Below the pieces are notes generated by a model. The model did no database searches and had not been told where the DNA came from. It worked only from the letters and a program-made list of their open reading frames with translations. From Endomicrobiia bacterium (lineage in GTDB: Bacteria; Elusimicrobiota; Endomicrobiia; DTEH01), in the NCBI GenBank assembly GCA_025059805.1, contig JANXDG010000020.1:1-37933 (forward strand): a stretch of 37,933 nucleotides of DNA, read 5' to 3'. The position numbers and the translations under genes were made by a program. Each line of letters starts with the position of its first letter. Within the stretch, counting starts at the first letter, position 1. Below are positions 20,993-28,017 of the stretch, piece after piece.

Positions 20993-21636
20993 TTAATTAT
21001 TACAAGTTTATAATTTTCTATTTTTATCCAACTGTCAGATAATTTTTTAATTTCTTCAATATCATGCGATACAAAAAGGATAGTCATTTTAAATTCTTTC
21101 TTCAGTATATTAATGAGTTCATATATACACTCCTTTGCATCATAATCAACAGATTTTGACAATTCGTCAATAAGTAAAACTTTTGGTTGTTTTATTAAAG
21201 TAGAAACTAACCACAACCGTGTTTTTATGCCGGAAGATACCAAAGCAAATCTGTCGTTTAAATATGGATTTAATTGTAGTTTATCAATAGCAAACTTTAC
21301 AATGTCTGAATTGTTAGCATAAATTCTACTTAGAAAGTTTAAGTTCTCATTTAATGTAAGCTGAGGATAAAAACCAAGATCGGTATTAAACGCAACACTA
21401 CAATATTGCTTTACTTTTTTTGGATTATATATAGAATAACCACAAACTGTAATTTCGCCTTTTTCAGGTAAGAGTAAACCAGATATAAGTTTTAACAATG
21501 TAGTTTTACCTGAAGCGTTTGGTCCTGACAAAGCAGTAATTGAATTTTGTGATATCGCTACATTAGCATCTATAAATATTTCTTTGTTAACAAACTTTTT
21601 GTATAAACCTTTAATGTTGATACATATGTTGCTCAT
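20989..21636 (-). CDS. ABC transporter ATPase with degenerate signature motif
   Basis: About 215 residues. Walker A is G-P-N-A-S-G-K-T-T, Walker B is V-L-L-I-D-E-L-S with the catalytic Glu, and the H-loop is F-V-S-H-D. The signature motif is V-S-S-G-I-K-T-R-L rather than L-S-G-G-Q, and the Q-loop glutamine appears to be Asn (A-F-N-T-D). Start chosen at the second Met (M-S-N) because AGGA lies 5 bases before it; an upstream Met at 21642 is also possible. Pairs with the permease through an ATGA overlap. Transcribed divergently from the microcompartment operon, with about 125 bases between. Confidence 0.85.
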   Translation of the reverse strand: MSNICINIKGLYKKFVNKEIFIDANVAISQNSITALSGPNASGKTTLLKLISGLLLPEKGEITVCGYSIYNPKKVKQYCSVAFNTDLGFYPQLTLNENLNFLSRIYANNSDIVKFAIDKLQLNPYLNDRFALVSSGIKTRLWLVSTLIKQPKVLLIDELSKSVDYDAKECIYELINILKKEFKMTILFVSHDIEEIKKLSDSWIKIENYKLVIIK

Positions 21637-21692
21637 AAACATCCTAAATAATACAAATTTTTGCTACTAATTGAAAGGTTTTTTACGAAATA

Positions 21693-21721
21693 TTGATTTC
21701 TATTAAAATAAGTTGTAATAA
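21693..21721 (+). promoter_or_regulatory. Candidate promoter of the microcompartment operon
   Basis: TTGATT at 21693-21698 and TAATAA at 21716-21721 are separated by 17 bases, a reasonable sigma-70-type pair, 40 bases before the first BMC-H start. A GTTGT/ACAAC inverted repeat (21712-21716 and 21724-21728) overlaps the -10 end and could be an operator or a chance match. In such AT-rich DNA false positives are common. Confidence 0.4.
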
Positions 21722-21761
21722 AAACAACTCAACTTTCATTAGGAAAGGAGGATAAAACAAA

Positions 21762-22073
21762 ATGGAAGCGTTGGGTATGATAGAAACAAGAGGGCTGGTA
21801 GCACTGATAGAAGCAGCGGATGCTGCTGTAAAAGCAGCAAACGTGAAACTTGTTGGCTGGGAAAAAATAGGCAGTGGTCTTGTAACAGTACTTTTCCGTG
21901 GCGAAGTAGCGGCTTGTAGGGCAAGTTGTGAAGCAGGCGCTGCTGCTGCACAAAAAGTTGGTGAACTTGTTGCAGTACATGTTATACCGCAACCACATCC
22001 TGACCTTGAAGGGAAAATGCCAATTTCTCTTCCTGAGACATTGGCAAGAAGGAAAGAAATTGATAAGAAATAG
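21762..22073 (+). CDS. BMC-H shell protein (PduA-like)
   Basis: 103 residues, the usual length of a single BMC domain. The start A-L-G-M-I-E-T-R-G and the pore segment K-I-G-S-G-L-V-T followed by F-R-G-E-V-A-A match PduA/EutM-type hexamers that tile the facets of the protein shell; the pore serine is of PduA type. It has an 18-residue charged C-terminal tail after V-I-P-Q-P-H. A strong Shine-Dalgarno (AGGAAAGGAGG) precedes the ATG. It is the first gene of the operon. It is related to the second BMC-H at 30182 but differs in its pore (S versus T). Confidence 0.97.
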   Translation: MEALGMIETRGLVALIEAADAAVKAANVKLVGWEKIGSGLVTVLFRGEVAACRASCEAGAAAAQKVGELVAVHVIPQPHPDLEGKMPISLPETLARRKEIDKK

Positions 22074-22124
22074 AAATCATTAGGTTTTTCCGAGATATTT
22101 TTCAGTATACGAGGTGGAAAGGTC

Positions 22125-22436
22125 ATGTTATTCGCACGTGTTATTGGCAATGTTGTCTGCACAAGAAAAGATGAAAAGTTAGACGGTAGCAAACTTTTAT
22201 TGGTACAGCCTGTTGACCTTGAAGGTAATCCTAAAGGTAATCCACTTGTGGCGATAGATGTTGTAGGTGCTGGCGAGGGCGAGCTGGTACTTATAGTTCA
22301 AGGTTCTTCTGCACGACAAACTAAACGTACTGAGGGAAATCCAGTTGATTGTACAATTTTTGCAATTGTAGATTATGTTGAAAAAGATGGTAAAATAGTT
22401 TTTAGAAAAACAGAAGATTATCTAAAAAAGAAGTAG
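22125..22436 (+). CDS. BMC-P shell vertex protein (EutN/CcmL family)
   Basis: 103 residues. The start F-A-R-V-I-G-N-V-V-C-T-R-K, then K-L-L-L-V-Q-P-V-D and V-A-I-D-V-V-G-A-G-E-G-E, and the S-S-A-R motif are classic for EutN/CcmL pentamers that cap microcompartment vertices. First of three BMC-P paralogs in this operon. Ribosome-binding site GAGGTGGAAAGG lies just upstream. Charged C-terminal tail (K-K-K). Confidence 0.97.
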   Translation: MLFARVIGNVVCTRKDEKLDGSKLLLVQPVDLEGNPKGNPLVAIDVVGAGEGELVLIVQGSSARQTKRTEGNPVDCTIFAIVDYVEKDGKIVFRKTEDYLKKK

Positions 22437-22470
22437 TTTTGTGACATATACTAACACAGAGTGTGACGAG

Positions 22471-22499
22471 GAAATAGTTCTTTGAAGTTGCGCTATTTC
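22471..22499 (+). other. Intercistronic inverted repeat before the aldehyde dehydrogenase
   Basis: GAAATAG (22471-22477) and CTATTTC (22493-22499) can form a 7-bp stem with a 15-base loop in the 104-base gap between BMC-P1 and the aldehyde dehydrogenase. No U-tract follows, so it is not a standard terminator; it could be an mRNA-processing or stability element, or chance. Confidence 0.3.
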
Positions 22500-22540
22500 A
22501 ATATTTGTAAAGTTAAAGTTTTAAAGAGGAGCGCAGGCTT

Positions 22541-23977
22541 ATGTATATAACAGAAGAAGAACTACAGAAACTTGTAGAACTTGTCCTTAAACGTATTGAA
22601 GAGCAAGGTACAGGTAAAAAGATAGATTCAGTAGTTCCACCAACTAAAGATTACAGATGTAAAAGTGTAGAGGAAGCTATAGAACGGTCAAAAATTGCAC
22701 AAAAAAAGTTTAACACGTTAAAACTTGAACAACGAGTTAAAATAGTTGATAACATAAGAAAACATGCAATACAAAATGCTGAATACCTTGCCAAACTTGC
22801 TGCTGAAGAAACAAAGATGGGCCGTTGGCAGCATAAGGTTAAAAAAAACATCCTTGCTGCCACCAAAACCCCGGGTGTGGAAGATTTACAACCTGTTACT
22901 GCTTTTACTGGCGACCACGGAATGACACTTGTAGAATATGCACCGTTTGGTGTGATAGGTGCAGTTACACCTTCAACTAATCCTACATCTACTATAATTA
23001 ACAATTCAATTTCTATACTCTCTGGTGGAAACTCAGTGATTTTCTGCCCACATCCAGCTGCTAAGAATTGTTCATACGAAACAATGAGAATTATAAATCA
23101 AGCAATAGTAGAAGTTGACGGTCCTGAAGATTTAGTTCTTACGGTTGATCCACCAACAGTGGAATCAACACAGGCAGTGTTAAAACATTCAGAAGTAAAA
23201 ATGATAGTTGTTACTGGCGGTCCTGCTATTGTCAAAGTTGCGATGCAATGCGGTAAAAAAACGATAGCTGCTGGACCTGGTAATCCACCAGTTGTAGTTG
23301 ATGATACTGCGATATTTCCTAAATGTGTGAATGATATAGTTGAAGGCGCAAGTTTTGATAATGGTATATTGTGTACAGCTGAGAAGGAAGTTATACTGGT
23401 AGAGTCAGTTAAAGAAAAATTTCTTTATTACATGCGACAACATCCGAACGCATACGAGCTTACTACGCACCAGATGGACGAACTTGCAAAACTTGCAATA
23501 AAAGAACCTGCACGTCGTGGCCATCCTGAGGGTGTGGTGAACCGCGATTTTGTCGGTAGGAACGCAAATGTCATTGCAAAGGCTATAGGTTTAAACTTGC
23601 CAGACAGTATCACACTTTTGTGGGGTGTTGTACCGAATGATCACCCGTTTGTGTGGACAGAACAACTAATGCCAGTTTTGCCAGTTACCGTTGTTAAAGA
23701 TATTGACCAAGCAATAGAGTTTGCAGTAGAAGTTGAAGGGAATAATCATCACACGTTTATTATGCATTCATTAAACGTGGAACATTTATCCCGTATGGCG
23801 AAAGCTTGTCAAGGTTCAATCTTTGTAAAGAATGGCCCTTCGTTTATGGGGTTAGGTTTTGGCGAAGGTTATGCTACTTTAACTATAGCGACACCTACAG
23901 GGGATGGATTAACACGTGCACGGAATTTCTGTCGTCCGTTAAGATGTGTATTAGTAGATTACTTTAGAATTGTATAA
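22541..23977 (+). CDS. CoA-acylating aldehyde dehydrogenase, microcompartment type (PduP-like)
   Basis: 478 residues, the usual PduP/EutE length. Converts a short aldehyde, NAD+ and CoA to acyl-CoA and NADH inside the shell. The catalytic cysteine is C278 in G-I-L-C-T-A-E-K-E; the S-T-N-P-T-S segment and A-A-G-P-G-N-P-P-V-V-V are conserved. The first ~22 residues form an amphipathic helix (Y-I-T-E-E-E-L-Q-K-L-V-E-L-V-L-K-R) then a flexible linker, the form of an encapsulation peptide. A GAGGAG ribosome-binding site lies 9 bases before the ATG. Together with DeoC in the operon, acetaldehyde (from deoxyribose 5-phosphate) is the likeliest substrate, but other short aldehydes are possible. No phosphotransacylase to recycle CoA is seen in the window. 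Confidence 0.95.
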   Translation: MYITEEELQKLVELVLKRIEEQGTGKKIDSVVPPTKDYRCKSVEEAIERSKIAQKKFNTLKLEQRVKIVDNIRKHAIQNAEYLAKLAAEETKMGRWQHKVKKNILAATKTPGVEDLQPVTAFTGDHGMTLVEYAPFGVIGAVTPSTNPTSTIINNSISILSGGNSVIFCPHPAAKNCSYETMRIINQAIVEVDGPEDLVLTVDPPTVESTQAVLKHSEVKMIVVTGGPAIVKVAMQCGKKTIAAGPGNPPVVVDDTAIFPKCVNDIVEGASFDNGILCTAEKEVILVESVKEKFLYYMRQHPNAYELTTHQMDELAKLAIKEPARRGHPEGVVNRDFVGRNANVIAKAIGLNLPDSITLLWGVVPNDHPFVWTEQLMPVLPVTVVKDIDQAIEFAVEVEGNNHHTFIMHSLNVEHLSRMAKACQGSIFVKNGPSFMGLGFGEGYATLTIATPTGDGLTRARNFCRPLRCVLVDYFRIV

Positions 23978-24013
23978 TAGATGTTAGTTAATATACTTTT
24001 TTAGTAGTACTGT

Positions 24014-24086
24014 CGGGGTGTGGCCCAGTGGCTAGGGCACTCGTTTGGGGTGCGAGTAGTCGTGGGTTCAATTCCCACCACCCCGA
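24014..24086 (+). tRNA. tRNA-Pro (anticodon GGG)
   Basis: Full cloverleaf: acceptor CGGGGTG/CACCCCG (24014-24020 with 24079-24085), D-stem GCCC/GGGC, anticodon stem CTCGT/GCGAG with loop TTGGGGT (anticodon 24047-24049), five-base variable loop, T-stem GTGGG/CCCAC with loop TTCAATT, discriminator A. CCA is not encoded. It lies between the aldehyde dehydrogenase and PduS-like genes, on the same strand, which is unusual inside a catabolic operon. A perfect stem-loop follows at once. Confidence 0.95.
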
Positions 24087-24122
24087 GTTACTTTCTTTCT
24101 TAAAGGCAAGAAAGAAAGTAAC
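24087..24122 (+). repeat. Perfect 15-bp stem-loop just after the tRNA
   Basis: GTTACTTTCTTTCTT (24087-24101), loop AAAGGC, then the exact reverse complement (24108-24122), starting at the base after the tRNA discriminator. A CAAAGAAAG tail follows. No T-tract follows, so it is not a canonical terminator, but it could protect or set the tRNA 3' end. The AAAGAAAGTAACCAAAGAAAG wording resembles dispersed pyrimidine-rich/purine-rich inverted repeats known from many bacterial genomes; whether it is repeated in this genome cannot be seen. Confidence 0.75.
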
Positions 24123-24144
24123 CAAAGAAAGAACTGGTTTTACT

Positions 24145-25467
24145 ATGAATCTTATAGAAAAAATAAGGCAAGCAGGTATTGTAGGTGCTGGTGGTGCTGG
24201 TTTCCCTACTTATTTTAAGATAAGTTCTGCAGCTGGAAAAGTTGATACGTATATAATCAACGCAGCAGAATGCGAACCACTTATTCAAGTGGATAAGCAA
24301 ATACTAAAATGTTATCCGGAACAAATTCTTACTGCAGCAGTAGATGTGGCGAACTTTTTAGGTGCAAAAAAAGTTGTGGTTGGTATTAAGCATAAATATA
24401 AAGAGACAGTAGAAGTTCTTGAAAGAATTATTCAAAAATTTGACCACAAAGTAGAAATTTTTTACTTGGACAATTTTTATCCTGCAGGAGATGAATTTAG
24501 TTTGGTATATGAAATTACTGGAAGAATTATTCCTGAAGGAGGGTTACCTTTAGAAGTTGGTGTTGTGGTTAGCAATGTAGTAAGCTTGTTGAATATCTAC
24601 AATACTTTATACGAAGGATATCCCGTAATTAGCAGACCCATTAGTGTAATTGGTGAAGTTGTGAAACCTAAAACCATAGTAGTCCCTGTAGGTACGATAA
24701 TTAAAGATGTTTTAACTCTTTGTGGAGGTACGAAGATTAAAAATTTTGTTGTTATAGATGGTGGTCCAATGATGGGTAAAATTGTTTCTATAGATGATGT
24801 TGTGACAAAACGTACATCTTCGTTATTAATACTACCCGTTGACCATCCGGTGATAAGAATGAAAACTTTATCAGAACATTATTTTTTGTATCAAATAAAA
24901 TCCGCTTGTGAACAATGCAGAGATTGTACTGAAATATGTCCCAGGTATTTGTTGGGACACAATTTTGAATGTCATAGAATTCAGCGTAGCGTGTCTTATA
25001 ATGTGGATGATGGATTACTTACACAAGCGTATTTGTGTTGCGAATGCGGGTTATGTGATTGGGTATGTCCGATGAACCTTCTCCCAAGAAGAGTAAACCA
25101 AACAGTGAAACAAAAACTTGCTCAAAGAGGGATAAAAAATCCACATAGAAGAAAACCTGAGCGTGTTCGTGTTACTAAAGAATATAGGAAATTACCTCCT
25201 GAACGTATCATTGCACGGTTCCAACTAAATGAGTATGTCAATCCCGCACCAATTGAACTTGATACAAAAGAGGTTAATTTTGTCAAAATACCATTGTTAC
25301 AGCATATTGGAACAAAAGCGATACCTAAAGTCAAAGTAGGTGATACTGTAGAGAAGTATCAAGAGTTAGCATCAGTTGAAGCGGATAAATTAGGAGTTGG
25401 TATCCATGCTCCGTTTAGAGCAAAAGTTGTAGAAGTTACAGAAAATTATATTTCACTACAGCAGTAG
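24145..25467 (+). CDS. PduS-like flavin/Fe-S electron-transfer protein (RnfC-related)
   Basis: 440 residues from the ATG at 24145 (M-N-L-I-E-K-I-R-Q-A-G). An open frame runs upstream but into the tRNA, so the earlier start is rejected. G-A-G-G-A-G-F-P at residues 12-20 and A-A-E-C-E-P are the FMN/NADH-binding hallmarks of RnfC/PduS. Two 4Fe-4S motifs follow: C255-x2-C258-x2-C261-x3-C265-P and C298-C299-x-C301-x2-C304-x3-C308-P. The C-terminus is a barrel-sandwich/SLBB-like part. In propanediol compartments PduS reduces cobalamin and binds the Fe-S shell protein PduT; here no cobalamin enzyme is present and the next gene is PduT-like, so shuttling electrons from NADH across the shell is the likely role (inference). 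Confidence 0.93.
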   Translation: MNLIEKIRQAGIVGAGGAGFPTYFKISSAAGKVDTYIINAAECEPLIQVDKQILKCYPEQILTAAVDVANFLGAKKVVVGIKHKYKETVEVLERIIQKFDHKVEIFYLDNFYPAGDEFSLVYEITGRIIPEGGLPLEVGVVVSNVVSLLNIYNTLYEGYPVISRPISVIGEVVKPKTIVVPVGTIIKDVLTLCGGTKIKNFVVIDGGPMMGKIVSIDDVVTKRTSSLLILPVDHPVIRMKTLSEHYFLYQIKSACEQCRDCTEICPRYLLGHNFECHRIQRSVSYNVDDGLLTQAYLCCECGLCDWVCPMNLLPRRVNQTVKQKLAQRGIKNPHRRKPERVRVTKEYRKLPPERIIARFQLNEYVNPAPIELDTKEVNFVKIPLLQHIGTKAIPKVKVGDTVEKYQELASVEADKLGVGIHAPFRAKVVEVTENYISLQQ

Positions 25468-25490
25468 TTAGAGAGGCGGTTCAATATATA

Positions 25491-26048
25491 ATGATACAGC
25501 CAGCAATAGGATTGGTAGAGCTTAACTCAATCGCACGCGGTATTGAAACTGCGGATGCAATGTGTAAAGTTGCAACTATAGAACTTGTTGACGCATACGC
25601 AATATGTCCTGGAAAATATGTGATATTAATTACAGGTTTACTTGCAGATGTGCAATCGTCGTTGAATAAAGGTATTGAAGTTGCAGGAGAGCACTTAATA
25701 GATAATCTGCTGTTACCAAATGTAAGTCCAAAAGTTATACCAGCAATACTTGGTACAAGTAGGGTAAGGGACAATATAATAGCCGTTGGTTCAATAGAAA
25801 CTTTTACTGTTGCAAGTTGTATAATAGCATCGGACGCTGCAGCGAAAAAAGCCGATGTTGATCTTATTGAGATAAGATTAGCGAAAGGATTAGGGGGAAA
25901 ATCATATGTAACAGTTTGTTCTAACGATGTTGGTGCGGTAAGGTCAGCCATTGCTGCAGGTGTTGATAGTATTAAACATCTTGGTGCTTTAGTACAACAA
26001 ACCGTAATACCACAGATACATCCCGATATGTTACGAACTCTATTGTAA
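25491..26048 (+). CDS. BMC-T shell protein with Fe-S pore cysteine (PduT-like)
   Basis: 185 residues, two BMC domains in tandem. The second domain (A-V-G-S-I-E-T-F-T-V-A-S) and the ending V-I-P-Q-I-H-P match PduT. The first-domain pore sequence I-C39-P-G-K-Y corresponds to the cysteine that in PduT trimers binds a 4Fe-4S cluster at the pore. It lies 23 bases after the PduS-like gene, with GAGAGGCGG as a possible ribosome-binding site. The pair suggests an electron conduit through the shell. It is the only trimeric shell protein in the window. Confidence 0.95.
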   Translation: MIQPAIGLVELNSIARGIETADAMCKVATIELVDAYAICPGKYVILITGLLADVQSSLNKGIEVAGEHLIDNLLLPNVSPKVIPAILGTSRVRDNIIAVGSIETFTVASCIIASDAAAKKADVDLIEIRLAKGLGGKSYVTVCSNDVGAVRSAIAAGVDSIKHLGALVQQTVIPQIHPDMLRTLL

Positions 26049-26053
26049 AAACA

Positions 26054-26083
26054 ACTTATTGTGTTATTGCTAACACGGTAAGT
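26054..26083 (+). other. Strong intercistronic stem-loop between BMC-T and the first RpiB-like gene
   Basis: ACTTATTGTGTTA (26054-26066), tetraloop TTGC, then TAACACGGTAAGT (26071-26083): a 13-bp stem with two G-U pairs. No U-tract follows. It occupies most of the 52-base gap, and the next gene has no clear Shine-Dalgarno, so it may be an mRNA-processing or stabilising hairpin that sets different levels of shell and enzyme genes. Confidence 0.55.
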
Positions 26084-26100
26084 CATAGACGATAACAATT

Positions 26101-26553
26101 ATGAAAATAGCAGTAGGTTGTGATCATGGCGGGTTCAGGTTAAAAGAAGTAATAAAAAAATATCTACAACAAAATATGTATCAAATTTTAGATTTCGGTT
26201 GTTATTCTGAAGAACCTGTTGATTGGCCGGACATAGCATTGCTTGTAGCTGAAGCTGTAAAAGATAGGTTTGCAGATGTTGGAATACTAATTGACAGTTT
26301 TGGTGGAGCAGTATGTTTAGCTGCAAATAAAGTTAAAGGTATTCGTGCAGTAAGTTGTTATAATATAACTTCTGCAAAACTTGCAAGAGAACATGACGAT
26401 GCAAACATACTTTGTCTTGGTGCAAAAACTGTAGGCGAAGCTGAAAATATGGAAATTCTAAAAACTTTTTTATCAACAAATGTTTTAACAGAACAGAGGT
26501 ACATAAACAGATTAAAAAAATTACAAGATATTGAAAATAAATATTTCAAATGA
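26101..26553 (+). CDS. RpiB/LacAB-family isomerase subunit lacking the catalytic cysteine (LacA-like)
   Basis: 150 residues, family length. M-K-I-A-V-G-C-D-H-G-G-F at the start and R-E-H-D-D-A-N later match the phosphate- and substrate-binding positions of RpiB. The position of the catalytic Cys in RpiB (G-I-L-I-C-G-T-G) reads G-I-L-I-D-S-F-G here, as in LacA (I-D-A-F-G type), the subunit of galactose-6-phosphate isomerase that lacks the cysteine. The next gene keeps the Cys, overlaps it by ATGA, and is its paralog, so a two-subunit isomerase is likely. The substrate is unknown: a pentose phosphate or another aldose phosphate feeding DeoC. Confidence 0.9.
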   Translation: MKIAVGCDHGGFRLKEVIKKYLQQNMYQILDFGCYSEEPVDWPDIALLVAEAVKDRFADVGILIDSFGGAVCLAANKVKGIRAVSCYNITSAKLAREHDDANILCLGAKTVGEAENMEILKTFLSTNVLTEQRYINRLKKLQDIENKYFK

Positions 26554-27020
26554 AATTAGCAGTTGGGTCAGACCACGCAGGGTTTAGGCTGAAAGTAGAT
26601 TTAGTAAAAAAATTAAGTAAAGAGTTTAAAGTTATAGATTTTGGTACTTTTTCGGAAGAATCTTGTGATTATCCTGACTATGCAGTAAAAGTTGTAAATG
26701 CTGTTCTAAACAAAGAAGCTGACTGTGGTATCTTAATTTGTGCGACAGGTGAAGGGATGGCAATTGTAGCAAACAAATTTAAAGGTATAAGAGCTGGTGT
26801 GTGTTATTCAGACGATGTAGCAAAACTACTTTCAGAACATAATTTTGTAAATGTAATTTGTTTCCCTTCAAGAATAAGGCTTAACAATAACGAAGAAATT
26901 ACTGCAGATCTTCTTTATAGATGGACAAAGATATGGATTGAAAGCAAAAATTCAGTAGAAGAAAGGCATAAAAGAAGGATAAAAAAAATTATAGCGATAG
27001 AGGAGGCAAATTTTAAATGA
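26550..27020 (+). CDS. RpiB/LacAB-family isomerase subunit with catalytic cysteine (RpiB/LacB-like)
   Basis: 156 residues. S-D-H-A-G-F near the N-terminus, G-I-L-I-C-A-T-G-E-G-M with the catalytic Cys, A-N-K-F-K-G-I-R-A, and S-E-H-N-F-V-N match ribose-5-phosphate isomerase B. It differs from typical RpiB in having an E for V/I after T-G and a lysine-rich C-terminus (K-R-R-I-K-K-I). It starts within the stop of the previous paralog (ATGA) and ends in an ATGA overlap with the next gene, so the three are translationally coupled. A plain housekeeping RpiB is less likely given the pairing and position in the microcompartment operon. An N-terminal encapsulation peptide is not evident. Confidence 0.92.
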   Translation: MKLAVGSDHAGFRLKVDLVKKLSKEFKVIDFGTFSEESCDYPDYAVKVVNAVLNKEADCGILICATGEGMAIVANKFKGIRAGVCYSDDVAKLLSEHNFVNVICFPSRIRLNNNEEITADLLYRWTKIWIESKNSVEERHKRRIKKIIAIEEANFK

Positions 27021-27421
27021 TTAAAAAATTTTTATTATTCATTTTGTTAGTAATTGTGAATATTATGGTTTTTTGTTCAGAAATTGAACAAGCAGTAAAA
27101 CTTATAAACGAAGGTAAATATGATGAAGCTATAAAACTTTTAGAATCAAACGGTGAACAAAATGATATTCTATTATCCATTGCATACCTTGGTAAAAGAG
27201 ATTTTCAAACTGCGAAAATTTTTGCTTTACAATATTGGTTACAAAACGAAAACAACGTTCTTGCAAATTTCATCCTTGGGTTTATCTCAGAGGAATTGAA
27301 AGATTATCAGTCAGCGTTGTTGTATTGGAATAGTGTTTACAAGAACGCAAAAGATTCTAGTTTAAGGCGTTTAGCAAAAAGACATATTGATGTGCTGAAA
27401 CGAATTTCAGAAGGTAAATAA
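27017..27421 (+). CDS. Small exported TPR-like protein in the microcompartment operon
   Basis: 134 residues. An N-terminal signal sequence or anchor (M-I-K-K-F then hydrophobic to about residue 20) precedes a tetratricopeptide-like region: A-x-x-L-I-N-E-G-K-Y-D-E-A-I-K-L-L-E at about 27-44 and later L-K-D-Y-Q-S-A-L-L-Y-W. A strong AGGAGG site lies inside the end of the preceding gene, which it overlaps by ATGA. Export from the cytoplasm does not fit a role inside the shell; it may work with the adjoining lipoprotein in the envelope. Function unknown. Confidence 0.75.
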   Translation: MIKKFLLFILLVIVNIMVFCSEIEQAVKLINEGKYDEAIKLLESNGEQNDILLSIAYLGKRDFQTAKIFALQYWLQNENNVLANFILGFISEELKDYQSALLYWNSVYKNAKDSSLRRLAKRHIDVLKRISEGK

Positions 27422-27423
27422 TT

Positions 27424-27993
27424 ATGAATATTACAAAATCACTGGTAATCCTTGTCGTGGTATCATTTTTTAGTTGTGTAACACCCAGAGGTACTTTCTA
27501 CAAAGGGTTTGATCCGCAGAAAATAACTATAATTTCTGTGGGAGAATTTAAACCTTATGGTAATTATATTTCAAGTGGTGAATTAGTAAAAAACTTAATG
27601 ATAGAACACTTATTAAAAAGAGGCTATATAGTAAAGGAAGAAAATTCTGCTGATGTAGAATATGTGTTAACAGGTTCGGTAACAAGATTCTTGCCAGAAA
27701 AAAAATATCTTGTATATACTGGAACGGAAAAACAACAGGTTATGATAGGTGGTCCACTTACAGAAATAAGTGGTAGTTATGTGTACAATATAGGTTCTGC
27801 TTTTGGTATACCCGACAGTCAAGTTGTAGCTACAAACTCTACAGTAGGAGTTTCTGCAAGGTTGGTAGAGAAGAAAACAGGCAATGTTGTATGGACAAGT
27901 TCGTTTGTATATGAAGCTTTAACTGTTGAAACCGCAGCAGATGTCGTGGCTAATTATTTAATTACTTCGCTTACAGGAAAAAAGGGTAAATAG
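27424..27993 (+). CDS. Envelope lipoprotein, CsgG/DUF799-like
   Basis: 189 residues. A signal peptide ends in S-F-F-S-C18, a lipobox-like site. The body (I-T-I-I-S-V-G-E-F, then L-M-I-E-H-L-L-K-R-G-Y, A-D-V-E-Y-V-L-T-G-S-V, V-S-A-R-L-V-E-K-K-T-G-N-V-V-W) follows the fold pattern of CsgG/LpoB/DUF799-type periplasmic lipoproteins. It begins 2 bases after the TPR-like gene. These proteins assemble secretion channels or activate envelope enzymes. Its role among microcompartment genes is unexplained; family assignment is by pattern only. Confidence 0.65.
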   Translation: MNITKSLVILVVVSFFSCVTPRGTFYKGFDPQKITIISVGEFKPYGNYISSGELVKNLMIEHLLKRGYIVKEENSADVEYVLTGSVTRFLPEKKYLVYTGTEKQQVMIGGPLTEISGSYVYNIGSAFGIPDSQVVATNSTVGVSARLVEKKTGNVVWTSSFVYEALTVETAADVVANYLITSLTGKKGK

Positions 27994-28017
27994 CTTTGCT
28001 TATAATAAGGAAGTAAT

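Noticed and set aside
21683-22192. Minus-strand frames opposite the BMC-H genes and others such as 25481-26098
   Set aside because: They are antisense shadows of well-supported shell genes, with no ribosome-binding site or family match.
24028-24144. An N-terminal extension of the PduS-like gene reading from within the tRNA
   Set aside because: The open frame overlaps a complete tRNA cloverleaf and its hairpin; M-N-L-I-E-K at 24145 matches the family start.
26550-27020. Housekeeping rpiB
   Set aside because: The gene is paired with a Cys-less paralog and coupled within a microcompartment operon, so a dedicated role is likelier.
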